Assembly: GCA_002451015.1 (NCBI GenBank)
Contig: DKBB01000227.1
Span: forward strand, 1 to 5,870
Source of the DNA: Acidobacteria bacterium UBA6911
Lineage (GTDB): Bacteria > Acidobacteriota > UBA6911
DNA length: 5,870 nucleotides
Direction: 5' to 3'
Positions 1-5,870 of this stretch are shown here, piece after piece. The notes beneath the pieces were generated by a model. It was given only the letters and a program-made list of their open reading frames with translations. It did no database searches and was not told the DNA's origin. Made by a program: the position numbers and the translations under genes. The stretch's first letter is position 1; each line of letters starts with the position of its first letter.

Positions 1-357
1 CTCCGCATTATAGAGGATGTGCTCTCTTCCACGACCCGCTTTATCGCCAATAGACAATCCTGGCAGGATCCCTGGAAGCGCGAAAAAATGGAGAATATTT
101 CCATACTCCTGAAGGGAGCACTGGCGGCCGAAGGGATGGTCGGCCTGAAAATGAATCTCAAAGAATCGAGCCTGGATACGATCATGGGAATCCTCCCCTC
201 TTTGAAACGGCCTACCATAAGCCCGCTTACAATTTCCGGATGGATTGCCCTGGAGGTTGTTGTGGAGGAAAAGGTAGTTAAAAAAATGATCCCGGAACTT
301 AAAAGAGCCGGGGCGGAGGGAATTATTGAATATCCTCTGAATAAGCTTATTGCTTGA
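1..357 (+). CDS. hisG: ATP phosphoribosyltransferase, long form, C-terminal part (5' truncated by window)
   Basis: HisG condenses ATP with PRPP to give phosphoribosyl-ATP, the first committed and feedback-controlled step of histidine synthesis in the cytoplasm. Only the last 118 residues are present; the reading frame is open from base 1 and ends at TGA 355-357. Long-form HisG is about 290-300 residues, so roughly 170-180 residues lie to the left. Residues 9-17 (SSTTRFIAN) and the following SWQDPWKR match the end of the catalytic domain. From about residue 47 (VGLKMN) to the end (EGIIEYPLNKLIA), with PTISPL in the middle, it matches the HisG_C regulatory domain, which binds histidine in long-form enzymes. 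Self-contained feedback inhibition without a HisZ partner is therefore expected; that is family knowledge, not seen here. GTG at 19 is an internal valine codon, not a start. The next gene is convergent, so hisG ends its transcription unit here. Confidence 0.93.
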   Translation, partial: LRIIEDVLSSTTRFIANRQSWQDPWKREKMENISILLKGALAAEGMVGLKMNLKESSLDTIMGILPSLKRPTISPLTISGWIALEVVVEEKVVKKMIPELKRAGAEGIIEYPLNKLIA

Positions 358-463
358 TATACCCGCCCTCGGACAAGCTCTTTATACCGTACCCCCATTC
401 CGGATGGTTCCGCTAATTTATCGGATCAGTGATTTAAAAGACGATATATCCGCTCATAATATT

Positions 464-478
464 TAATGTATCACATTA
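464..478. repeat. Small inverted repeat, 6-base arms
   Basis: TAATGT (464-469) and ACATTA (473-478) are perfect inverted arms around ATC. It lies in the AT-rich spacer between convergent genes. It could be a protein-binding site or part of a weak terminator, but symmetry this short is common by chance in AT-rich DNA, and no regulator motif I know matches it. Confidence 0.25.
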
Positions 479-493
479 TATTTTAGTTATTAA

Positions 494-505
494 AATACTA
501 GTATT
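494..505. repeat. 12-base perfect palindrome AATACTAGTATT
   Basis: The 12 bases are their own reverse complement, centred on CTAG. Symmetry breaks immediately outside. There is no GC-rich stem, so a classical intrinsic terminator is unlikely. About one such palindrome is expected by chance in a window of this size, so the symmetry is certain but its function is not. Confidence 0.3.
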
Positions 506-546
506 ATTTTGCATATCACAACATCTCAAAAATGAGCTCTAATTTT

Positions 547-834
547 TCAATCTCCAACATTTCCAACCACGACGGTCCATGGCCTGACTTTCCATCGAGC
601 GACCAGCCCATTTTTTACGTACGGATCCTTATGGACAAAATCATTGATAATCCCGGGATTGTCTGTACGAAAAACGATCATAACCCGGTCGGCCGGATCA
701 GCCAAGGCACCTCCAAGTAAAAGGTCTCCCCGCTCGTATAGTTCACGAACAAGTTTTAGATGTTCTTGTCTGAACTGGGTCCGACGCTCCAAATAGTCAT
801 CGACTACATCGTAAAACAGAACATAATACTTCAT
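547..834 (-). CDS. YciI-family (YCII) small protein
   Basis: The 95-residue protein is of the YciI family, small cytoplasmic proteins with a ferredoxin-like dimeric alpha/beta fold whose reaction is mostly unknown. The match rests on the order of family signatures: an opening MKYYVLFYDVVDDYLERR, then an H at residue 25 (QEHLKL) in the first helix, the LLLGGALADP turn at 38-47, the VFRTDNP strand at 54-60, DPYV at 70-73, and RWKVRPWTVVVG at 80-91. His25 is the conserved family histidine thought to lie in the active-site pocket; Asp37 and Asp46 are candidate acidic partners. The ATG start at 834 is supported by a strong GGAGGT upstream. It is convergent with hisG and divergent from guaA, so it looks like a single-gene unit. 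Nothing in the context tells its substrate. A plus-strand ORF over the same bases is a shadow. Confidence 0.9.
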   Translation of the reverse strand: MKYYVLFYDVVDDYLERRTQFRQEHLKLVRELYERGDLLLGGALADPADRVMIVFRTDNPGIINDFVHKDPYVKNGLVARWKVRPWTVVVGNVGD

Positions 835-837
835 CCC

Positions 838-843
838 ACCTCC
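838..843 (-). promoter_or_regulatory. Shine-Dalgarno of the YciI-like gene
   Basis: Read on the minus strand, the bases are GGAGGT inside GGGGAGGTGGG directly before the ATG. The gap from GGAGGT to ATG is only 3 bases, closer than usual, although the G-rich run permits other pairings. It supports the ATG at 834 as start. Confidence 0.65.
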
Positions 844-944
844 CCGGCTTGATGGACTTCAATCTTGTACTTGCCAATCTCAGAAATTCCGGCAAATCGG
901 TTGCACAAAACATGTGCCCCGTAAGTTTTTTAAATTTGTTTCCG

Positions 945-973
945 TTGAATTTGTCCCGAGCCTAGGATAATTT
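945..973 (+). promoter_or_regulatory. Weak candidate sigma70-type promoter for guaA-dnaE
   Basis: TTGAAT (945-950) resembles a -35 element. It is followed 17 bases later by TAATTT (968-973) or, with a shorter 15-base gap, by the better -10 match GATAAT (966-971). Transcription would begin around 978-981, leaving a leader of about 40 bases before the proposed guaA start. Both pairings are imperfect, and the region is AT-rich enough to produce such matches by chance. Confidence 0.25.
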
Positions 974-1006
974 AAAGACTCTTCAAACTGTAACCATATT
1001 TTGCCT

Positions 1007-1010
1007 GGAG
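1007..1010 (+). promoter_or_regulatory. Shine-Dalgarno GGAG that places the guaA start at ATT 1018
   Basis: GGAG is followed by seven bases (TAAGCCC) and then ATT at 1018. This is a standard spacing for initiation and the only good ribosome binding site near the required N-terminus. It falls within the open frame that follows the in-frame TAA at 991, so the start must lie between there and the conserved motif at 1033. Confidence 0.65.
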
Positions 1011-1017
1011 TAAGCCC

Positions 1018-2556
1018 ATTTACCGCGAAAATATACTGATTCTGGATTTTGGTTCTCAATACACACAACTGATAGGCCGCCGTATTCGGGAACTGTCGGT
1101 GTATTGTGAAATTATCCCGTACTATAATGCCCTCGAAAGAATCAAGGAATACAAACCGGCCGGAATAATTCTATCCGGCGGTCCCGATTCAGTCTGTCGT
1201 GAGGGAAGTCCATCCCTGCCGCCCGAATTCTTTGAAACGGATATCCCGATTCTGGGGATCTGCTATGGTTTTCAGCTTCTTGCCCAGAGCCTGGGAGGAA
1301 GAACCGTCCCCGGTCACGACCGCCGGGAATTCGGCAAAGCGACGGCCCAACTCACCGATGGCGGGGTTCTCTTTAAGGAACTCCCCCAAAGGTTTCAGGT
1401 GTGGATGAGCCACGGAGACCGTGTGGATCAACTACCGCCGGGATTTAAAATTTATGCCAATTCCGGGGATTTAATCGCCGCAGCGGCGGATGAAAGCAGG
1501 AAAATCTGGGGGCTGCAGTTCCACCCGGAAGTTGTGCACACCCATTATGGGAAAGAGATTCTTGAAAATTTCATTTCCTCTGCCTGCGGATGCAAACAGG
1601 ACTGGACGATGGCCTCCTTCATTAAGACGACCGTAGAATCCATCAAAACCCGGGTGGGGAACGAAAGCGCCATATGCGGTCTCAGCGGTGGAGTCGATTC
1701 GACGGTAGCAGCGCTCCTGGTGCACGAAGCCATCGGCGACAGGCTAACATGCGTATTCGTCAATAACGGCCTGCTGCGCAAAAACGAATTCGAGTCCGTA
1801 CTGCAGAATTTTCGGCAGCACCTGCACCTTAAAGTGAAGGGCGTGGATGCCAGCGACCGGTTCCTTACTCTTCTGGAAGAGGTTGAAGACCCGGAAAAGA
1901 AACGAAAAATAATAGGAAATGAATTCATACGGGTTTTTGAGGAACAGTCCCATGCATTGGGCGAACCGCCCTTCCTCGTCCAGGGGACGCTCTACCCGGA
2001 TGTAATAGAATCGGAATCGGTGCGAGGTCCTTCCGCCGTCATTAAATCGCATCACAATGTGGGCGGTCTGCCTTCGGACATGAAATTGAAGCTGATTGAA
2101 CCTCTCCGGGAGTTGTTCAAAGATGAAGTGCGAAAAGTGGGCGAAGAACTGGGAATGGACGAAGGCTTTGTACATCGCCATCCTTTTCCGGGGCCGGGAC
2201 TTGCTGTCAGAATCGTAGGCTCCGTAACCAGAGAACGTTTGTTTGTTCTCCGGGAAGCGGACGCAATTGTTCAGGAAGAAATCGAAAACGCCGCACTGTC
2301 GCGGGAGCTTTGGCAGGCTTTTGCCGTTCTACTGCCCATTCAGAGCGTCGGCGTCATGGGAGACGACCGCACATATGAAAATGTGGCAGCCCTGCGTATT
2401 GTCACCAGCATGGACGGTATGACGGCAGATTGGGCTAAAATCCCCTACGAAGTTCTCGAACGGATTTCAAACCGCATCGTCAATGAAGTGCGCGGTATCA
2501 ACCGCGTCGTTTACGATATTACCTCTAAACCTCCTGGAACCATCGAGTGGGAGTAG
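1018..2556 (+). CDS. guaA: GMP synthase (glutamine-hydrolysing), probable AUU start
   Basis: GuaA converts XMP to GMP using ATP and ammonia released from glutamine, the last step of guanine nucleotide synthesis in the cytoplasm. Numbering from ATT 1018 gives 512 residues, the usual family length. The N-terminal class I glutaminase has [13 protein letters not shown] at 6-18, LSGGP near 52-56, nucleophile Cys82 in GICYG, and His169/Glu171 in QFHPE. The ATP-pyrophosphatase domain has its P-loop SGGVDS at 223-228 and TLYPDVIES at 324-332. HPFPGPG (388-394) leads into the C-terminal dimerisation domain, which ends in the classic GTIEWE. All catalytic residues are present. The start is odd: no ATG, GTG or TTG occurs in frame between the TAA at 991 and GTG 1099, and starting at 1099 would remove the first 27 residues, including the conserved opening strand. 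ATT 1018 has a GGAG seven bases upstream. dnaE follows after 3 bases. No guaB is next to it on the left. Confidence 0.97.
   Translation: MYRENILILDFGSQYTQLIGRRIRELSVYCEIIPYYNALERIKEYKPAGIILSGGPDSVCREGSPSLPPEFFETDIPILGICYGFQLLAQSLGGRTVPGHDRREFGKATAQLTDGGVLFKELPQRFQVWMSHGDRVDQLPPGFKIYANSGDLIAAAADESRKIWGLQFHPEVVHTHYGKEILENFISSACGCKQDWTMASFIKTTVESIKTRVGNESAICGLSGGVDSTVAALLVHEAIGDRLTCVFVNNGLLRKNEFESVLQNFRQHLHLKVKGVDASDRFLTLLEEVEDPEKKRKIIGNEFIRVFEEQSHALGEPPFLVQGTLYPDVIESESVRGPSAVIKSHHNVGGLPSDMKLKLIEPLRELFKDEVRKVGEELGMDEGFVHRHPFPGPGLAVRIVGSVTRERLFVLREADAIVQEEIENAALSRELWQAFAVLLPIQSVGVMGDDRTYENVAALRIVTSMDGMTADWAKIPYEVLERISNRIVNEVRGINRVVYDITSKPPGTIEWE
2550..2553 (+). promoter_or_regulatory. Shine-Dalgarno of dnaE, overlapping the end of guaA
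   Basis: GGAG (GGGAG from 2549) is in the last codons of guaA, just before its TAG stop, and six bases before the GTG at 2560. The placement supports GTG as the dnaE start and suggests that ribosomes ending guaA help to start dnaE. Confidence 0.7.
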
Positions 2557-2559
2557 ACA

Positions 2560-5500
2560 GTGCCTCAATCACCTCCTTTCGTACATTTGCATAATCACTC
2601 CGAATACAGTCTGCTTGACGGAGCCTCCAAAATCGAAAATATGGTGGAAACAGCTGTTTCCATGGGAATGCCCGCTCTTGCTATCACGGATCATGGCAAT
2701 CTTTTCGGCGCCATCCAGTTTTATACCGCAGCAAAAAAACACAAAATAAAGCCCATCATCGGCTGTGAAGTCTATGTCGCTAAAGAGGACCGTTTTAAAA
2801 AGACCGGGGGGGGCGATCAATCCAATCACCTGATTCTGCTAGCAGAAAACCTGAAGGGCTATCAAAATCTGGCAAAACTGGTTTCTTTCGGATTTCTCGA
2901 GGGCTTTTATTACAAGCCGCGCATCGATAAATCGTTATTGTCCAAATACAGTGAAGGCCTGATAGCCTCTTCTGCCTGCCTGAAGGGGGCTGTTGCACAG
3001 AAACTGCACCAGGGGCAGTTCGATGCCGCGCGTGATGAAGCCATCGCACTGCGCAATATATTCGGACCGGAGAATTTTTACCTGGAATTACAGGATCATA
3101 ATCTCGAGGCACAGAAGCAGGTCAATCTCGGAATCATAGAAATATCAAAACAAACCGGGATTCCGCTCATTTGCACAAACGACACGCATTATCTCCTGCC
3201 CGGTGATAGTGTTGCGCATGACATTCTCCTTTGCATAGGAACGGGCAAAACCGTGAATGAGCCGGATCGGATGCGATACGAATCCGACCAGTTATATCTC
3301 AAATCTCCCCAGGAAATGAATGCCCTATGGGGCCACATCCCGGAAGCCATGGAAAATACGGTTCGAATTGCGGAAAGGTGCGGCCTCGAAATACCGACGG
3401 ACCAGCCTCTACCACCGTTTGAGGTCCCTTCCGGGCATGATGCCGACAGCTACTTCGAAAAGGTAACGCGCGAGGGCTTTAGGGTGAGATGCCGGCAGCT
3501 TGAAATACTTTCGAAAGAGGGAAAGTTAAAACACCCATTGCCTTCCTATGAAGAAAGGCTCTCATTCGAAATTGAAATGATCCAGCGGATGCAGTTCTCT
3601 AGTTATTTTCTCATTGTTTGGGATTTGATGAAATATGCCCGAGATCATGGCATTCCCGTGGGACCCGGCCGCGGTTCCGTTGTGGGCAGTCTCGTTGCCT
3701 TCAGCCTCGCCATCACGGATATAGATCCATTGCAGTACGAACTCTTCTTTGAACGCTTTTTAAATCCCGAACGGATCGCCCCTCCGGACATCGATATGGA
3801 TTTCTGCATGAAGAGACGGGCAGAAATGATGGAATATGTCGCCCAGAAGTACGGCCGGGACAACGTTTGTCAAATCATCACCTTCGGTACAATGGCGGCC
3901 AAAGGAGTGATCCGCGATGTCGGCAGGACCCTGGACATACCCTATTCCGACGTCGATCGCATCGCAAAATTGATACCGGATGAACTGAATGCGACCATCG
4001 ATAAAGCCCTGGAGCAGGAACCCCGGCTGGTCGAAGAAATGAAAAAACCGGAGATCGAGAATCTCATCACGATCGCCAAGCGCCTTGAGGGGGTTTCAAG
4101 ACATTCCTCCACCCACGCCGCCGGGGTGGTCATTGCGCCAAAGCCTCTGGTCGAGCTTGTCCCGATACAAAAGACAAACAAGGATGAAATTACCTCCCAA
4201 TACTGTATGAAGGACCTGGAATCCATCGGGCTCCTCAAATTGGATTTTCTTGCATTAACAACCCTGACGGTCATCGACAGCACGGTACAGCGAGTGCACG
4301 AAGAAACAGGGAAGAAACCGGATCTGTCCGCCATTCCTCTTACGGATTCGAAAGTTTACGAACTCTTTTCCGAAGGACGCACTAACGGCATTTTCCAGTT
4401 TGAAAGCGGCGGCATGAAGAGCGAGTTGCGCCGTTTGAAACCGGAGCGTTTTGAAGACCTGATTGCCCTAAACGCCCTCTATCGACCCGGACCGATGGAC
4501 ATGATTCCTGATTTTGTGAAACGCAAACAGGGCGCTATTGAAGTCCGCTATCCTCACCCCGCCCTGGAAGAAATCCTGAAGGAAACCTACGGGGTTATTG
4601 TCTATCAGGAACAGGTAATGCAGATCGCCAGCACAATGGGAGGGTTTTCTCTTGGCGAGGCCGATATTCTGAGAAAGGCTATGGGAAAAAAGAAGGTCGA
4701 TATCATGAACTCGATGCGGGAAAAGTTCATTGAAGGCGCTCGAAATAAGAAAATTTCCGAGAAATCGGCCAGACAGGTTTTCAGCCTGATGGAGCAGTTC
4801 GCACAGTATGGGTTCAACAAATCTCACGCCACGGCCTATGCTCTGCTGGCTTATCAAACGGCCTACCTAAAGGTATATTATCCCGTTCAATTCATGGCGG
4901 CTTTGCTTTCGAGTGAAATCGGCAATACGGATAAAATCGTCATGTATATCGCCGAATGCAAGGATATGGGTATCCCGGTGCTTCCCCCCGATATCAACGA
5001 AAGCTCTCTTGATTTCCTCTCCTTGGACGGAAGAATACGATTCGGGATGCTGGCAATCAGAAATGTCGGAGAAGGTGTCATTCGATCCATTCTGGATTAT
5101 CGCAATAACAACGGCCCTTTCAAAAGCTACTTCCAGTTTTGCGAGGAGGTGGATTCCCGGTCCCTGAACAAGAGAGTTCTCGAAAGCCTCGTTAAAAGCG
5201 GTTCCCTGGATTCCCTCGGTTGGATGCGTTCCCAGTGCATGGAAATGCTCGACACGGCTATCGAATGCGGCCAGAAAGCGAGACGCGATCGGGAGAGCGG
5301 CCAGCGGGGGCTCTTTTCAAGCGTTTCTGCTTCCGGGCAAGTCGAACTTCCCGAGCCGGAACCGCCGGACATCCCCGAATGGCCGATGGAACAACTGCTG
5401 GCATTTGAAAAGGAAACCCTGGGTTTCTACGTTTCCGGGCACCCGTTGAATCGATTCGCCGATGAATTGGAAAAATTCAGCAAAAAGAGCATTTCCGAAC

Positions 5501-5870
5501 TGACTTCGGAGGCTCGAAGCGTTGAATGCCAGGTTGCCGGCATTGTCACGGATCTTCGAACACGGCGTACCAAGAAGGGCGACCTGATGGCCGTTTTTAC
5601 TCTGGAAGACCTTTCCGCAGCAGTGGAGACGATTGTATTCCCGAACTCCTACACCAAGTTTGAACCCTATCTTACGGCCGACTGCCCTCTGCTGGTTTCC
5701 GGACGCTTTGAACCGGAAGATGAACGAAGCTTCAAAATTATCGCTTCGGAAATAGAACCTCTGCCCGGTATTATGCAGCGAAATGCACGTACCCTGCGAA
5801 TCTCCGCCTGTATTTCTGGCCTCACCCCATCCTCCGCGACAGAACTCCATCGATTGTTTGAAAAACATCG
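2560..5870 (+). CDS. dnaE: DNA polymerase III alpha subunit (3' truncated by window)
   Basis: DnaE is the chromosomal replicative polymerase, working in the Pol III holoenzyme with the beta clamp and tau. The frame is open for 1103 codons from GTG 2560 with no stop; the family is usually about 1150-1170 residues, so only the tail is missing. In order: a PHP domain with the full nine-residue metal set (His11, His13, Asp20, His45, Glu70, His90, Cys140, Asp208, His210); the palm with GPGRGS at 368-373, PDIDMDF at 409-415 (catalytic Asp412 and Asp414) and Asp562 in LKLDFLAL; fingers with NALYRPGPM at 638-646 and FNKSHATAYA around 752-761; a helix-hairpin-helix region around 800-890; a QRGLF beta-clamp-binding motif at 915-919; SGHPL at 959-963; and an OB fold around 990-1065. 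The missing end would hold the rest of the tau-binding domain. Start choice: GTG has GGAG six bases upstream, and the protein opens into FVHLHNHSEYS. It is cotranscribed with guaA. The family is DnaE1, not PolC or DnaE2. Confidence 0.98.
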   Translation, partial: MPQSPPFVHLHNHSEYSLLDGASKIENMVETAVSMGMPALAITDHGNLFGAIQFYTAAKKHKIKPIIGCEVYVAKEDRFKKTGGGDQSNHLILLAENLKGYQNLAKLVSFGFLEGFYYKPRIDKSLLSKYSEGLIASSACLKGAVAQKLHQGQFDAARDEAIALRNIFGPENFYLELQDHNLEAQKQVNLGIIEISKQTGIPLICTNDTHYLLPGDSVAHDILLCIGTGKTVNEPDRMRYESDQLYLKSPQEMNALWGHIPEAMENTVRIAERCGLEIPTDQPLPPFEVPSGHDADSYFEKVTREGFRVRCRQLEILSKEGKLKHPLPSYEERLSFEIEMIQRMQFSSYFLIVWDLMKYARDHGIPVGPGRGSVVGSLVAFSLAITDIDPLQYELFFERFLNPERIAPPDIDMDFCMKRRAEMMEYVAQKYGRDNVCQIITFGTMAAKGVIRDVGRTLDIPYSDVDRIAKLIPDELNATIDKALEQEPRLVEEMKKPEIENLITIAKRLEGVSRHSSTHAAGVVIAPKPLVELVPIQKTNKDEITSQYCMKDLESIGLLKLDFLALTTLTVIDSTVQRVHEETGKKPDLSAIPLTDSKVYELFSEGRTNGIFQFESGGMKSELRRLKPERFEDLIALNALYRPGPMDMIPDFVKRKQGAIEVRYPHPALEEILKETYGVIVYQEQVMQIASTMGGFSLGEADILRKAMGKKKVDIMNSMREKFIEGARNKKISEKSARQVFSLMEQFAQYGFNKSHATAYALLAYQTAYLKVYYPVQFMAALLSSEIGNTDKIVMYIAECKDMGIPVLPPDINESSLDFLSLDGRIRFGMLAIRNVGEGVIRSILDYRNNNGPFKSYFQFCEEVDSRSLNKRVLESLVKSGSLDSLGWMRSQCMEMLDTAIECGQKARRDRESGQRGLFSSVSASGQVELPEPEPPDIPEWPMEQLLAFEKETLGFYVSGHPLNRFADELEKFSKKSISELTSEARSVECQVAGIVTDLRTRRTKKGDLMAVFTLEDLSAAVETIVFPNSYTKFEPYLTADCPLLVSGRFEPEDERSFKIIASEIEPLPGIMQRNARTLRISACISGLTPSSATELHRLFEKH

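Larger units (their letters stand above)
358..546. other. Convergent intergenic spacer, AT-rich, no gene seen
   Basis: This is the 189-base gap between the hisG stop and the stop of the minus-strand YciI-like gene. The part from about 440 to 530 is very AT-rich compared with the genes on either side. It contains two small symmetrical elements, listed separately. I expected a bidirectional terminator between convergent genes but found no GC-rich hairpin followed by a T-run on either strand. A weak CTCA/TGAG hairpin (about 525-536) is followed by a T-run at 543-547 and is at best a poor candidate. No RNA gene or credible small ORF is visible. Confidence 0.6.
835..1017. other. Divergent intergenic region controlling the YciI-like gene and guaA
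   Basis: These 183 bases separate the two divergent starts and must contain the guaA-dnaE promoter unless transcription enters from elsewhere. I looked for a purine-type riboswitch or other leader RNA and could not support one. A short GCACA/TGTGC inverted repeat at 903-917 is visible but weak. An apparent minus-strand ORF across this region has no family resemblance and is treated as noise. Confidence 0.55.

Noticed and set aside
532..720. Plus-strand ORF of 62 codons opposite the YciI-like gene
   Set aside because: It is antisense to a recognised gene, has no good ribosome binding site and resembles no family.
903..917. GCACA/TGTGC inverted repeat as operator or terminator
   Set aside because: The arms are only five bases, and the T-run follows after an eight-base gap. 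This is not distinguishable from chance.
835..1017. Purine or other riboswitch in front of guaA
   Set aside because: I could not find a conserved aptamer core or a terminator/anti-terminator pair in this 183-base region.
1001..1039. TTG at 1001 as a start for guaA
   Set aside because: It is in a different frame from guaA and meets TGA at 1037-1039, so it could serve only with a frameshift, for which there is no evidence.
880..1068. Minus-strand ORF of 62 codons across the guaA leader
   Set aside because: It begins inside the conserved guaA N-terminal coding region, has no family resemblance and no convincing ribosome binding site.
1099..2556. guaA starting at GTG 1099 (485 residues)
   Set aside because: This removes the conserved first strand and the ILILDFGSQ motif of the glutaminase domain, which are intact and in frame upstream. 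GTG 1099 encodes an internal valine.
2733..2739. Run of seven A (A_AAA_AAA) in dnaE as a programmed -1 frameshift site, like that in dnaX
   Set aside because: The -1 frame ends after only nine codons, at TGA 2766, inside the PHP domain. There is no clear stimulating hairpin, and nothing indicates that a truncated product would be useful.
1189..5372. Many other ORFs of about 60-145 codons within guaA and dnaE on both strands (for example 1744-2181, 3942-4334 and 4468-4857 on the minus strand)
   Set aside because: All overlap well-conserved coding sequence in other frames and carry no domain signature, so they are shadows.
5317..5868. Minus-strand ORF of 183 codons opposite the end of dnaE
   Set aside because: It lies fully antisense to a clearly conserved dnaE frame, and the translation shows no recognisable family features. 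Long antisense ORFs are common in coding DNA of this composition.
1..5870. Mobile elements, CRISPR arrays, tRNA or rRNA genes, defence or other novel multi-gene systems
   Set aside because: No direct repeats of array type, transposase, integrase, or structural RNA signature is visible. Nearly all of the window is accounted for by housekeeping genes.

Overview
This window is a stretch of ordinary bacterial chromosome carrying housekeeping genes. It holds the 3' end of hisG (long-form ATP phosphoribosyltransferase), a small YciI-family gene on the minus strand, a complete guaA (GMP synthase), and most of dnaE (replicative DNA polymerase III alpha subunit), which runs off the right edge. The protein style suggests a Desulfobacterota/Deltaproteobacteria-type Gram-negative, for example a Syntrophobacterales-like lineage: a HisG with a C-terminal regulatory domain, a DnaE with a complete PHP metal site, and GuaA wording close to that group. 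This placement is an inference from remembered homologues, not from a search.

Layout. Bases 1-357 (+) are the C-terminal 118 codons of hisG. Bases 358-546 are a short convergent spacer, strikingly AT-rich from about 440 to 530, with small palindromes but no gene. Bases 547-834 (-) encode the YciI-like protein. Bases 835-1017 are a divergent intergenic region that must hold the control signals for both the YciI-like gene and guaA. Bases 1018-2556 (+) are guaA. Bases 2560-5870 (+) are dnaE, open for 1103 complete codons with no in-frame stop and cut by the window end, probably about 50-60 codons short of its stop.

How the genes relate. guaA and dnaE are 3 bases apart, and the dnaE Shine-Dalgarno overlaps the guaA stop, so they are almost certainly co-transcribed and probably translationally coupled. 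This joins the last step of GMP synthesis to the replicative polymerase. hisG belongs to histidine synthesis and is a separate unit.

The most unusual feature is the guaA start. The conserved N-terminal glutaminase motif lies upstream of the first conventional start codon (GTG 1099). The open frame back to the stop at 991 contains no ATG, GTG or TTG before that GTG. It does contain an ATT at 1018, seven bases after a GGAG, giving a normal 512-residue GuaA. This implies a rare AUU initiation codon, or else a single-base error or mutation. I see no mobile element, CRISPR array, RNA gene or novel multi-gene system here.
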